Below the pieces are notes generated by a model, which was given only the letters and a program-made list of their open reading frames with translations, was not told the origin of the DNA and did not search any database. DNA of 64,000 bases from Corallococcus soli (GTDB lineage Bacteria; Myxococcota; Myxococcia; Myxococcales; Myxococcaceae), in the NCBI RefSeq assembly GCF_014930455.1, contig NZ_JAAIYO010000010.1, positions 248,001 to 312,000 on the forward strand. The letters are read 5' to 3'. The position numbers were made by a program, and so were the translations under genes. This document shows positions 45,573-53,928 of this stretch, one piece after another; positions within the stretch are counted from its first letter, which is position 1; each line of letters starts with the position of its first letter.

Positions 45573-46535
45573 TCAGGCGTCCCCGACCAGGTCGAACAGC
45601 TGCCCGACGCCCTTCGCGCGGGCCACGTCGTAGAGCGCGCGGGCCAGGGCCACGTCCTGCACGGCGAGGCCGGTGGAGTCGAAGACGGTGACTTCGTCTC
45701 CGGTCCGCCCCGGCTTGCGACCCGCGACGACCTGGCCCAGGGTGCCGGCGAGCTGCTCCTCCTTGATCACCCCGTCATGCAGGGGCACGTTGACCTCGCC
45801 GGAGTGCAGCGCCTGTTCCGCGTCGTCGATGAAGACGCGCCCTTCGACGAGCAGGCGCGGATCCAGCTCCTGCTTGCCCGGGGCGTCCGCGCCCATGGCG
45901 TTGATGTGGGCGCCGGACTGGACCCACTCCCTGCGGACCACCGGGGCACGGGCGGGCGTGGCGGAGCACACGATGTCCGCGCCGGAGGCCTCCTGGAGGC
46001 TCACCACCCGGCCTCCCTTCTCCTTCTGGAGGGCCTGGGCGGCGGCGTCGGACACGTCCGCCAGCAGCAGCTCCAGGTCGCCGAAGAGGGCGCGGTGCGA
46101 GTCGATGAGCACCCGCGCCTGCACGCCGCAGCCCACGAGTCCCAGCGTGCGCGGCTGCTTCTTCGCCAGGTACTTGGACGCGATGCCGCCCGCGGCGCCG
46201 GTGCGCCACGCGGTGAGCAGCGTGCCGTCCAGGATGGCCAGCGGTGAGGCGGTGTCCGGGTCGCTGAGGATGTAGACGGCGCGCACGGTGGGCAGGCCGT
46301 GCTTCTGCGGGTTGCGCGGATGCGCGTTGACCCACTTCACGCCCGCGGCCCCGTCCAGGAACGCCGGCATGGCGCGGAAGTCGCCGTCGTACTTCGGCAG
46401 GGACAGGTACACCTTGGGGGGCATGAGCGCGTCGTTACGGCCATGGGCCAGGAAGGCGCGCTCCACGGCTTCCAGTCCGAGCTCGACGGTGTAGAGGCCG
46501 CGCAGCTCTTTCGCACTGAGGAGGAGGGTGGGCAT
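45573..46535 (-). CDS. Ornithine cyclodeaminase/mu-crystallin family protein
   Basis: A 320-residue NAD(P)-dependent enzyme. The N-terminal dimerisation half has LMPPKVYLSLPKYDGDFRAM and GVKWVNAHPRNP. The Rossmann part has GLVGCGVQARVLIDSHRALF and CSATPARAPVVRREWVQSGA with HINAMGADAPGKQELD. The family includes ornithine cyclodeaminase, archaeal-type alanine dehydrogenase and imine reductases, and the sequence alone does not decide among them. ATG 46535 follows a GGAGGAG-like site on the minus strand. It is downstream of the ELW-repeat lipoprotein gene by 146 bp. Confidence 0.82.
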   Translation of the reverse strand: MPTLLLSAKELRGLYTVELGLEAVERAFLAHGRNDALMPPKVYLSLPKYDGDFRAMPAFLDGAAGVKWVNAHPRNPQKHGLPTVRAVYILSDPDTASPLAILDGTLLTAWRTGAAGGIASKYLAKKQPRTLGLVGCGVQARVLIDSHRALFGDLELLLADVSDAAAQALQKEKGGRVVSLQEASGADIVCSATPARAPVVRREWVQSGAHINAMGADAPGKQELDPRLLVEGRVFIDDAEQALHSGEVNVPLHDGVIKEEQLAGTLGQVVAGRKPGRTGDEVTVFDSTGLAVQDVALARALYDVARAKGVGQLFDLVGDA

Positions 46536-46681
46536 GGGCGCCGCTTTAACCAACCGCGAACGGCCACGCACGCCCCACGGCGACGGCCGGGGATGGACTG
46601 TCGCGGGCAGGTCCCTGGCTGCCCAGGAGCCCGGCGTGCCTGGGATTGGCGCACCGCGCCCCTCAAGGGGCCTTCGCGCTG

Positions 46682-48178
46682 CTACCGGGCTTCGGGGGCC
46701 AGGGCAGGGCAGGTGACGCTGGCGGGCATGGCCCACAGGGCGTTGCCCGGGGGCCCACCGTTGGCGACGAAGAAGATGCGATCCCCAAGGCGGGTGAACG
46801 ACTGGGGAGAGGAGCCCCCTTCCGGACCGATGTCCGCGACGCGGCCCGTGTTGGCGACCGTGCCGTCCGTCACCCAGGGCTCCTGGCCGTCGTTGGGGGA
46901 CCTGCTGCCGAAGAGGAGGGTGCCGCTGCCGGTATTGAAGAGGGGCGACCAGTTCTCATCCGACGTGCTCAGCCCCGTGCTCAACCGCAGCGTCCCCGCC
47001 GCCGTGCCATCCGTCACCCAGAGCTCCACCAGGCGGGGCGCGGGCCCCGGCGAGCCGATGGCGACCGACAGGTAGAGCTTGCTGCCCGCCGTCGTCGCGA
47101 CCTGGAGGTACGGCTGCGCGCCGGGCTGCCCCGCGAAGGGGTTGGGCAGGGTGGTCACGGTCGTCTTCCCCCCACCCGACAGGGACACGCGCGCCAGTCT
47201 CAGCCGGTCCTCCGTCGTGCCGTAGGAGACGTAGGAGACGTAGACGTGGGAGCCGAGGACGCCGAGCAGGCTCGAGACGTGGCCGAACGTCTCCAGCCGC
47301 ACGGTGCCCGCCGCCGTGCCATCCGACTTCCAGATCTCCGTGTCGCCCCCATCCCGCAGCGCGAACACGATGCCGCCCGTCGTGGCCCGCACGTCGCTCA
47401 GCAGGGGCTCGCCCGCGTCCAGCGCCTTGATGACGGAGGTGCCCGCCGCCGTGCCATCCGAGCGCCACAGCCGCGTGCCGTTCACCGCGTCCTGGAGGAA
47501 GAACAGCCGCTGACCGCCGGCCAGCATGACGTTCCCCACGAGGGATGACTGCGTGCCGAGGTCGACCGTCCGGACCGTCCCGGCCGCCGTGCCATCCGAC
47601 CTCCACAGCTCCAGCCGGCTCCCCGAGGGCGCCACCGGCACGATGCGGAAGAAGCCCAGCGCGCCGCCCACCTGTGCGGGGCCCGCGAACTGCGTGCTCG
47701 CGGGCCCCGGTGTCAGGTCCACGACGGGCCGCGTGCCCGCCGCCGTGCCGTCGGTGACCCACAGCTCCCGCCCCAGCACCGCGTCACCGACGCTGAAGAA
47801 GAGCTGGGAGCCCACGGCGGTGAAGCCGCTCAGCGCCCGGTAGCCGGTGGTGCCCTCGTCGGGGAACTCCTTCACCGGGACGGTGCCCGCGGTCGTCCCG
47901 TCGCTCTTCCACAGCGTGGACTGCCCGCCGACGACGTCCGTCGCGAAGTAGAGCGTGCCCTGGAACACCGACAGGCCGTAGGGACTGGGACGCCAGGGCG
48001 GCGGCAGCGGAGTCCCCGGGGCGATGACGTCCTTCACCTTCACGGCCACCCCGGGGGCGCACGCCTGGGCCTGGACCGGTGCTTCGCTCAAGCGCGGCTC
48101 GCCCACCGTTTCGGGTTCGACGCCACCACATCCCACCAGCCCCACACCGACCACGGCCCACCAGGCCTTCACGCGCAT
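46682..48178 (-). CDS. Lipoprotein with ELWxxDGTxxGT propeller repeats
   Basis: A 498-residue exported lipoprotein: signal MRVKAWWAVVGVGLVGC with lipobox and Cys17. Seven units carry the motif (E/T/R)LWxxDGTxAGT, e.g. TLWKSDGTTAGT, ELWVTDGTAAGT, ELWRSDGTAAGT and EIWKSDGTAAGT, ending with EPWVTDGTVANT. Such repeats form beta-propellers and are abundant in myxobacterial surface proteins; no function is established. ATG 48178. A very long hairpin lies upstream, between this gene and pyrD. Confidence 0.83.
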   Translation of the reverse strand: MRVKAWWAVVGVGLVGCGGVEPETVGEPRLSEAPVQAQACAPGVAVKVKDVIAPGTPLPPPWRPSPYGLSVFQGTLYFATDVVGGQSTLWKSDGTTAGTVPVKEFPDEGTTGYRALSGFTAVGSQLFFSVGDAVLGRELWVTDGTAAGTRPVVDLTPGPASTQFAGPAQVGGALGFFRIVPVAPSGSRLELWRSDGTAAGTVRTVDLGTQSSLVGNVMLAGGQRLFFLQDAVNGTRLWRSDGTAAGTSVIKALDAGEPLLSDVRATTGGIVFALRDGGDTEIWKSDGTAAGTVRLETFGHVSSLLGVLGSHVYVSYVSYGTTEDRLRLARVSLSGGGKTTVTTLPNPFAGQPGAQPYLQVATTAGSKLYLSVAIGSPGPAPRLVELWVTDGTAAGTLRLSTGLSTSDENWSPLFNTGSGTLLFGSRSPNDGQEPWVTDGTVANTGRVADIGPEGGSSPQSFTRLGDRIFFVANGGPPGNALWAMPASVTCPALAPEAR

Positions 48179-48262
48179 GTCCGCTCCTTGGCTTCACGAA
48201 AGCCGACGGACGTTGGGGAGCCCGGGGGTGGACGGACACCCGTCCTCGGGGGCATGTGGGTG

Positions 48263-48332
48263 CTGCCCTCGCGACATTGAAGCCCGCCACCGGAGTGCCG
48301 GCGACCGTCCGGTGGCGGATGTCGCGGGGCAG
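48263..48332 (-). terminator. Long imperfect hairpin between pyrD and the ELW-repeat gene
   Basis: Outer arms CTGCCCTCGCGACAT / ATGTCGCGGGGCAG (one bulged T) enclose inner arms CCGCCACCGG / CCGGTGGCGG, about 24 base pairs in 70 bp. It lies 21 bp beyond the pyrD stop. It may stop pyrD transcription or be a structured leader of the next gene. Confidence 0.5.
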
Positions 48333-48352
48333 CGTCCCCCCGCGTGACGCGG

Positions 48353-49453
48353 CTAGGGGGAAGCCGCGACAGGTGTGCCCGGATGGGCGTCCACGCCAAT
48401 CACGTCGCGCACGGAGGTGAAGCCATCGCGGGCCAGCAGCGCACCCAGGTCGCGCAGGATGCGGCCCACCATGCCCGGGCCCTCGTAGATGAAACCCGTG
48501 TACACCTGCACCACGGTGGCGCCCGCGCGCAGCTTCTCGTAGACGTCCTGGGCGGTGAACACGCCGCCCACGCCGATGAGGGGCAGGGTGCCCCGGCCGC
48601 GCTGGTAGGCGCGGCGGATGACGGCGTTGGACAGCTCGCGCACGGGGGCGCCGGAGAGTCCCCCGGCCTCCTTGGCGTGCCTGTGCTCGAAGGGGCGGGT
48701 GATGGTGGTGTTGGTGGCGATGAGGCCGGACAGCCCGCGCTCCAGGGCCACGTCCACCACCTCGTCCACGGCCTCCGGGGTGAGGTCCGGGGCGATCTTC
48801 AGGAACAGCGGCGTGCCCGGCGCCACCTGGCCCATGCGCTCCTGCACGGCGCGCAGCAGGGCGGACAGCTGCTCCGGCTCCTGGAGCGTGCGCAGGCCGG
48901 GCGTGTTGGGTGAGGACGCGTTGACGACCACGTAGTCCCCCAGCGGCGCGAGCGCGTCCACGCACGCCACATAGTCGTCCACCGCGCGCTCCAGCGGCGT
49001 GTCCTTGTTCTTGCCGATGTTCACGCCCAGCGGGCCGGGCTTCCACGTCCGGCCCGTCAGGTGGGCCAGGGCGGTGGCGGCGCCGTGGTTGTTGAAGCCC
49101 ATGCGGTTGATGACCGCGCGGTGCTCCGGCAGCCGGAACAGGCGCGGCTTCGGGTTGCCGGGCTGGGGCTTCGGCGTGACGGTGCCCACCTCCACGGCGG
49201 AGAAGCCGCAGGCGAACAGCCCGTCCACGGCCTCCGCGTCCTTGTCCAGGCCGGCGGCGAGCGCCACCGGGTGGGCGAAGCGCAGCCCGGCCAGCTCCAC
49301 GCCCAGGTCCATGGGGGCCTGGGCCAGGGTGCGCTCGCGCATGGACTGGCACAGGGACGGCATCCGCCCCAGGGCCGCGAGCCCGGACATCCCCAGCCGG
49401 TGCGCGGGCTCCGGCGGGAGGGTGAAGAGCAGCGAGCGCGTGAGGCCGTACAT
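48353..49453 (-). CDS. pyrD: Dihydroorotate dehydrogenase (quinone), class 2
   Basis: A 366-residue FMN enzyme of pyrimidine synthesis, membrane-associated and passing electrons to quinone. The N-terminal helices (MYGLTRSLLFTLPPEPAHRL) are those of class 2. Blocks: PVALAAGLDKDAEAVDGLF, VEVGTVTPKPQPGNPKPRLF, NRMGFNNHG, VNASSPNTPGLR with the catalytic serine (Ser180/181), NTTI and GVGGVFTAQDVYEKLRAGA. The start lies 5 bp after the adenosine deaminase stop, so the two nucleotide genes form an operon. Confidence 0.94.
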   Translation of the reverse strand: MYGLTRSLLFTLPPEPAHRLGMSGLAALGRMPSLCQSMRERTLAQAPMDLGVELAGLRFAHPVALAAGLDKDAEAVDGLFACGFSAVEVGTVTPKPQPGNPKPRLFRLPEHRAVINRMGFNNHGAATALAHLTGRTWKPGPLGVNIGKNKDTPLERAVDDYVACVDALAPLGDYVVVNASSPNTPGLRTLQEPEQLSALLRAVQERMGQVAPGTPLFLKIAPDLTPEAVDEVVDVALERGLSGLIATNTTITRPFEHRHAKEAGGLSGAPVRELSNAVIRRAYQRGRGTLPLIGVGGVFTAQDVYEKLRAGATVVQVYTGFIYEGPGMVGRILRDLGALLARDGFTSVRDVIGVDAHPGTPVAASP

Positions 49454-49458
49454 GGCGC

Positions 49459-50451
49459 TCAGGCGGGGATGAAGGACGCCTCGCGCGCCCACGCGAGTGC
49501 CTGGTCCACCTGCTCCGGGGTGAGCAGGCCGTTGGACTCGACGATCTCAATCTCCCGCTGCATGTCCGTCTCCAGCAGGTAGGGGCCGTCCGTGTTGATG
49601 GTGAACTTCACCTTGCGGTCCCAGAACGTCTGCATGATGTGCTTGAGCTCGGCCAGGTCCGCCACCGCGCGGGTGTGGATGTTGGACGTGGGGCACAGCT
49701 CCAGCGTGATGTTGTTCTCGCGCAGGACCTTCATCGCGGACTCGTCGTAGGCGGCGCGGATGCCATGGCCGATGCGGTTCGGCTTGAGCTTCTCCACCGC
49801 CGCCATCAGGCCCTCGGAGCCCGTGCCGGCCGTCTCGCCGGTGTGCACGGTGCACTTGAGGCCGCCCTTGCGCGCGCGGGCGTACAGGTCCTCGTACTCC
49901 GCGAGCGCGGGCTTGTGCTCCATGGCGTCGCGCTCCGTGCCGGCCAGGTCGATGCCGTACACGCCGCGGTTGCGGTACTTGATGGCCTTCTCCACGATGA
50001 TGCTGTTGAGCTTGTGGTCGAACTCGCGGGCCAGGCAGAAGATGAAGCCCACCTTCACGCCGTACTCCAGCACCGCGCGGTCCATGCCCCGGAGCGCGGC
50101 GTGGATGATGTGGTCCAGGTCCAGCTCGGAGGACAGGTTGCGCTTCATCGGGTTGAAGCGCAGCTCGATCTGCGTGACGCGGCTGCCCCGGTACTCCTTG
50201 CCAATCACCTCGTAGACGGAGCGCTCGATGGCGCTGGGAGAGGATTGGATCTTCTCCGTCCAGGTGTGGAGGATCTTCAGGTAGTCGTCGAGGCTGCCCA
50301 CCTTGCCCGGACGGGAGGTGATGAGCTCGACGAAGTCGAAGTAGTTTTTGACCGGGAGCTTGAAGCCCTGTTGGTGGGCAATGGACCACAGGATGTGCGG
50401 GGCTACCGCGCCACCCACGTGGATGTGGAGGTCAATGAGGTCGCGAACCAT
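49459..50451 (-). CDS. Adenosine deaminase family protein
   Basis: A 330-residue metal-dependent amidohydrolase. Zinc ligands are visible: LIDLHIHVGG (His9 and His11), CTVHTGETAG, GHGIRAAYDE and FTINTDGP (the Asp ligand). The fold and length match adenosine deaminase/adenine deaminase-like enzymes of purine salvage; exact substrate (adenosine, adenine or a modified purine) is not certain. It is upstream of pyrD in the same operon and 36 bp after the Smr gene. Confidence 0.85.
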   Translation of the reverse strand: MVRDLIDLHIHVGGAVAPHILWSIAHQQGFKLPVKNYFDFVELITSRPGKVGSLDDYLKILHTWTEKIQSSPSAIERSVYEVIGKEYRGSRVTQIELRFNPMKRNLSSELDLDHIIHAALRGMDRAVLEYGVKVGFIFCLAREFDHKLNSIIVEKAIKYRNRGVYGIDLAGTERDAMEHKPALAEYEDLYARARKGGLKCTVHTGETAGTGSEGLMAAVEKLKPNRIGHGIRAAYDESAMKVLRENNITLELCPTSNIHTRAVADLAELKHIMQTFWDRKVKFTINTDGPYLLETDMQREIEIVESNGLLTPEQVDQALAWAREASFIPA

Positions 50452-50487
50452 GGCGGCATGTATGCACAGCCACGGCCACGCGTAAAG

Positions 50488-51189
50488 CTATCGGCGAAGC
50501 AGCACGTACACCGCGCCCGTTCCTCCGTCCTGCGGGCGTGCGCTGGCGAACGCGAGCACCAGCCGCTCCATCCGCTTCTGCCCAAGCCACACCTTCAACC
50601 CCTCCTTCAGCACCGGCACCTGCTCCTTGGAGTTCAAACCGCGCCCGTGGATGATGAGGACGCAGCGCTTCTTGGAGCGCTGGCTGTCGGACAGGAAGCG
50701 CTCCACGGCGCCCCGGGCCTCGGCGGCCGTCTTGCCGTGCAGGTCCAACGTGTCCTGCACGGAGAAGTCGCCCCGGCGCAGCGAGCGCAGCAGGTTGCGG
50801 TCCACGCCGGGGGCGGCGCCCTCGATGAACTCGTTCGAGTCCGCGACGTCGAAGCCGCCCTCGCCGGCGACCAGCTCCGACAGCTGGGCCAGGGCCTCCG
50901 CGTTGTCGTCGATGAGCTCCGGCAGGCGCGGGTTCACCTTGGGGGCCTCGCCCCGGTTCGTCATCTGCTGCACGCCGTCCATGGCGGAGAAGAAGAGGCC
51001 CACGTCGTCGTCCTCCGGCCGGGCCTTGGCGGCCTTCACGGGCTTCGCGACGACCTTCTTCTTCGCGGCGGCCTCCGCGGCGGCCTTCTGCTGTTCCTGC
51101 TTCTCCTGGTCCTGGAGCGTCTTGATGGCGGACTTGAAGGGGTTGTTCTGGAAGGCCGCTTCCTTCTTCTTCGGGGGCTGCTTGCTCAT
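50488..51189 (-). CDS. Smr-domain protein (MutS2 C-terminal-like)
   Basis: A 233-residue cytoplasmic protein. A Lys/Ala-rich coiled-coil N-terminus (about 1-65) leads into a middle helical region, and the C-terminal Smr domain (about 145-233) carries TLDLHGKTAAEARGAVERFL, VLIIHGRGLNSKEQVPVLKE and GGTGAVYVLLRR. Smr domains are nicking nucleases or RNA-cleaving modules (SmrB, MutS2). As a stand-alone Smr protein it may act in ribosome rescue or DNA repair; which one cannot be told here. Confidence 0.84.
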   Translation of the reverse strand: MSKQPPKKKEAAFQNNPFKSAIKTLQDQEKQEQQKAAAEAAAKKKVVAKPVKAAKARPEDDDVGLFFSAMDGVQQMTNRGEAPKVNPRLPELIDDNAEALAQLSELVAGEGGFDVADSNEFIEGAAPGVDRNLLRSLRRGDFSVQDTLDLHGKTAAEARGAVERFLSDSQRSKKRCVLIIHGRGLNSKEQVPVLKEGLKVWLGQKRMERLVLAFASARPQDGGTGAVYVLLRR

Positions 51190-51213
51190 GGGGTTCCCAT
51201 TCTCTAACCCGGA

Positions 51214-52047
51214 CTACAGGTCGCGCAGCTTCCTGATTGTCTCGTAGGCGTCGCGGATCTCCTGGAAGCGGCGGGCGGCCTTCTCGGTGGCCTTGGGGCC
51301 CAGGCCGGCGGACTTGTCCGGGTGGTGGGCGGCGGCGAGCTTGCGGAAGGCGGCCTTCACCTCCGCGTTGGTGGCGTCCGGCTTCAGGCCCAGGCTCTCG
51401 AAGTGGGGGGTGGCGTCGCCCAGGTGCTGGCGGGCCAGGGCCTGGATCTTCTCGTCCGGGATGCCCAGGCCGTCCGCCATGCGGCGCAGGACCTCCGTCT
51501 CCGAGCGCTGCATGTGCCCGTCCGCCAGCGCCATCTCATAGAGGGCGTCCAGCAGGCGCAGCCGCTCGTCCGCCGGCAGGGCTTCCTGGCAGGCGGCGAG
51601 CGCCTCGGCGGCCTTCAGGGAGGCGGGCCGGGCGATGAACTGCTTCAGGTACCGGCCCACGGACTGGACGGTGAAGGCGTCGGCGTGGAGGACCTCCTCG
51701 AAGTAGCGGCGGATCTCCCGGACCTCCTCGCGGCGCAGCTCGCCGTCCGCGCGGGCCACGTCCATGAAGAGGGCGACGATGGCGTGGTCGAGCGGATCCT
51801 CCTCCGGCGCCTCCACGGCGCGGTGCTCCCCGGGCATGGGGCCGGTGCGGCGGGGCGGGGGGCGCTCGGGCGCGGTGGGGAAGTCGGAGAACAGCTCGGG
51901 GGACTGGGGGGGCGGGGCGTTCTGTTCGTCGAAGTAGTGACCCAGCGCGACGCCCGCGATGAGGGCGAGCACGATGGCCCAGGGCCCGCCAATGAGGAGG
52001 CCGAGCATGAGTCCAACCATCGCCCCGAGAACTTTTCCTGCGCCCAT
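51214..52047 (-). CDS. DjlA-like membrane co-chaperone (TM, TerB, J domain)
   Basis: A 277-residue protein. One N-terminal glycine-rich TM segment (about 5-35, VLGAMVGLMLGLLIGGPWAI) is followed by a Pro-rich linker, a TerB-like helical domain (about 85-200: AIVALFMDVARADGELRREE, LLDALYEMALADGHMQRSE) and a C-terminal J domain (about 212-277) with AAAHHPDKS, so the HPD motif is intact. This is the order of DjlA, a membrane-anchored J-protein that activates DnaK. ATG 52047. It is divergent from folD, with only 51 bp between the starts. Confidence 0.87.
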   Translation of the reverse strand: MGAGKVLGAMVGLMLGLLIGGPWAIVLALIAGVALGHYFDEQNAPPPQSPELFSDFPTAPERPPPRRTGPMPGEHRAVEAPEEDPLDHAIVALFMDVARADGELRREEVREIRRYFEEVLHADAFTVQSVGRYLKQFIARPASLKAAEALAACQEALPADERLRLLDALYEMALADGHMQRSETEVLRRMADGLGIPDEKIQALARQHLGDATPHFESLGLKPDATNAEVKAAFRKLAAAHHPDKSAGLGPKATEKAARRFQEIRDAYETIRKLRDL

Positions 52048-52098
52048 GGGTTCGCTTCGCTCCCTTGAATCCACCCAGTTTTGCATAAGGTGCGCCGC

Positions 52099-52950
52099 AT
52101 GACGGCCCAGTTGATCGACGGCAAGGCAGTGGCGGCGCGCGTGCGGGCGGAAATCAAGGAGGAGGTGGCGCGGCTGAAGGCGGAGCGCGGCATCACCCCC
52201 GGGCTCGCGGTGGTGCGTGTAGGTGAGGATCCCGCCTCGAAAATCTACGTGACGGGGAAGAAGAAGGCCGCCGAGGAGGTGGGCTTCAACTCCTGGGAGC
52301 ACCACCCGGACGCGTCCATCACCCAGGACGAGCTTCTGGCGCTGGTGCACCAGCTCAATGAGGACCCGGCGGTGCACGGCATCCTGGTGCAGCTGCCGCT
52401 GCCCAAGCACCTGGACGCGGACGCCATCATCTCCGCGGTGAAGCCGGAGAAGGACGCGGACGGCTTCCACCCGATGAACGCGGGCAACCTGCTGCTGGGC
52501 CGGCCGGCGACGCGCGCGTGCACGCCCTGGGGCGTGATGCGGCTGCTGGAGGAGGTGGGGTGCAACCCGGCGGGCAAGCGGGCGGTTGTGGTGGGCCGCA
52601 GCAACATCGTGGGCAAGCCCCAGGCGCTGATGCTGCTCCAGAAGGATGCGACGGTGACGGTATGCCACCGCAAGAGCGACCTGCCGGCGGAGGTGGCGCA
52701 GGCGGACATCCTGGTGGTCGCCGTGGGCGTGCCGGAGCTGGTGAAGGGCGCGTGGATCAAGCCCGGCGCGGTCGTCATCGACGTGGGGATGAACCGCAAG
52801 GCGGACGGCAAGCTGGTGGGCGACGTGGAGTTCGCCGCGGCGGCCGAGAGGGCTTCGTTCATCACCCCGGTGCCCGGCGGCGTGGGCCCGATGACCATCG
52901 CCATGCTGATGAAGAACACGCTGGAAGCGGCGCAGCGCGCCGGGAAGTAG
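52099..52950 (+). CDS. folD: Bifunctional methylenetetrahydrofolate dehydrogenase/cyclohydrolase FolD
   Basis: A 283-residue enzyme interconverting methylene-, methenyl- and formyl-tetrahydrofolate. The active-site Tyr50 and Lys54 ([16 protein letters not shown]) are at the E. coli positions. Other blocks: [48 protein letters not shown] and [18 protein letters not shown] 52099 is preferred (AAGG 8 bp upstream); a TTG at 52081 would add six residues. It ends before a strong hairpin. It connects to metF and gcvT elsewhere in the window through one-carbon metabolism. Confidence 0.94.
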   Translation: MTAQLIDGKAVAARVRAEIKEEVARLKAERGITPGLAVVRVGEDPASKIYVTGKKKAAEEVGFNSWEHHPDASITQDELLALVHQLNEDPAVHGILVQLPLPKHLDADAIISAVKPEKDADGFHPMNAGNLLLGRPATRACTPWGVMRLLEEVGCNPAGKRAVVVGRSNIVGKPQALMLLQKDATVTVCHRKSDLPAEVAQADILVVAVGVPELVKGAWIKPGAVVIDVGMNRKADGKLVGDVEFAAAAERASFITPVPGGVGPMTIAMLMKNTLEAAQRAGK

Positions 52951-52965
52951 CACGCGTGACACGGA

Positions 52966-52992
52966 CCTCCCTGCCGGTGGATGGCAGGGAGG
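52966..52992. terminator. Hairpin terminator after folD
   Basis: CCTCCCTGCC and GGCAGGGAGG arms (10 bp, perfect) around a 7-base loop, 15 bp after the folD stop, facing the convergent Cys-rich gene. No T-run. Confidence 0.55.
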
Positions 52993-53092
52993 CCGGTCCC
53001 CTCAGGTCCAGCCTGCGACCAAGAGGGGCACCCCTGCCACGGGCTTCATCACCAGGAGGAAGCCGGTTCCACTGCGGCGCGCGGCCCCTGCT

Positions 53093-53614
53093 TCACGGCT
53101 GGGTGCTCTGGGCGCCCTGCGTGAGGAATGGGAAGTCGAGGTGCCAGAACGATGCCTTCACTCCGCCCCTGGACTCACACTCCGACTCGAACTGCATGGC
53201 CTTCACGAAGCAGCTCTCCTCAATCTCATTGCAGGAGGCCTCCGTGTTGTCCTGACACATGCCCGTCCAGCTACCGGTCACGATGGGGATGGGATTCCCA
53301 CCGTTGTCACAGTCCGTGCACTGGAGCTCCGCCAGGTCCAGGTTCCCCATGTACTCGGCGACCGTCGTCGTGCCAGGGGAATGGTCAAAGCGCACGAAGC
53401 CACCATTCCCAGCGCAGGCGATGGTCGCGATGACAGGGTCATCATCGCAGTCGGTCTGATGATTCATGTCGTACAGGCAGCGGATGACCGTGCCATTGCC
53501 GCAGACATAGACCAGGAAGTCGTTCTGGCATTCGACCTTGTAGGCCCAGCTCGCGACCGGAGCGATGGCGAAGGCAAGAGCCAGCAAGGGAAGGACACGG
53601 CGGATGGCGGACAT
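53093..53614 (-). CDS. Cysteine-rich secreted protein of unknown function
   Basis: A 173-residue exported protein. The signal peptide (MSAIRRVLPLLALAFAIAPV, cleavage after SWA) precedes a mature part with 11 cysteines, many in pairs (CQNDFLVYVCGNGTVIRC, LQCTDCDNGG), an arrangement typical of disulphide-stabilised extracellular proteins. Codon use is less GC-biased than in the neighbours, and the gene lies beside the accessory cassette at 53.9-57 kb. I do not recognise the family. Confidence 0.68.
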   Translation of the reverse strand: MSAIRRVLPLLALAFAIAPVASWAYKVECQNDFLVYVCGNGTVIRCLYDMNHQTDCDDDPVIATIACAGNGGFVRFDHSPGTTTVAEYMGNLDLAELQCTDCDNGGNPIPIVTGSWTGMCQDNTEASCNEIEESCFVKAMQFESECESRGGVKASFWHLDFPFLTQGAQSTQP

Positions 53615-53732
53615 GCAGACCTCGACTCAATCAGGGTTGGGGGGCGTATGGAGCCGGAAACCTGCTCTTCATTAAAATCCGGCTCAGCTGGTTTCCAAGG
53701 TACCTGGAGCGAAGCGGTTGGGACAAGTCCTG

Positions 53733-53807
53733 GGTCAGCGTTCACGGCGGCCGGTGGTTGCGGGCGTGAACCCTGACCGCTCAGGCAAAAACCATCCCGT
53801 GAGCGGT
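53733..53807. other. Two overlapping hairpins in a 314-bp gene-free stretch
   Basis: The stretch 53615-53928 holds no gene. Hairpin A pairs GGTCAG-c-GTTCACG (53733-53746) with CGTGAAC-c-CTGACC (53765-53778), 13 bp plus a mismatch. Hairpin B pairs ACCGCTCA (53776-53783) with TGAGCGGT (53800-53807) and is followed by a T-rich run. They share bases 53776-53778, so they are mutually exclusive, as in attenuators. Confidence 0.45.
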
Positions 53808-53928
53808 TTCGTCTGGCTTTCTGATTATCGCCACCCACGAAGACATGGCTTTGGAGGGGATGTGTATGGCGGGAGATTCGTGGTCAGGGTGGTTTTGAAA
53901 AGGATGACCGCTGGGCTACAAGGGAGGA

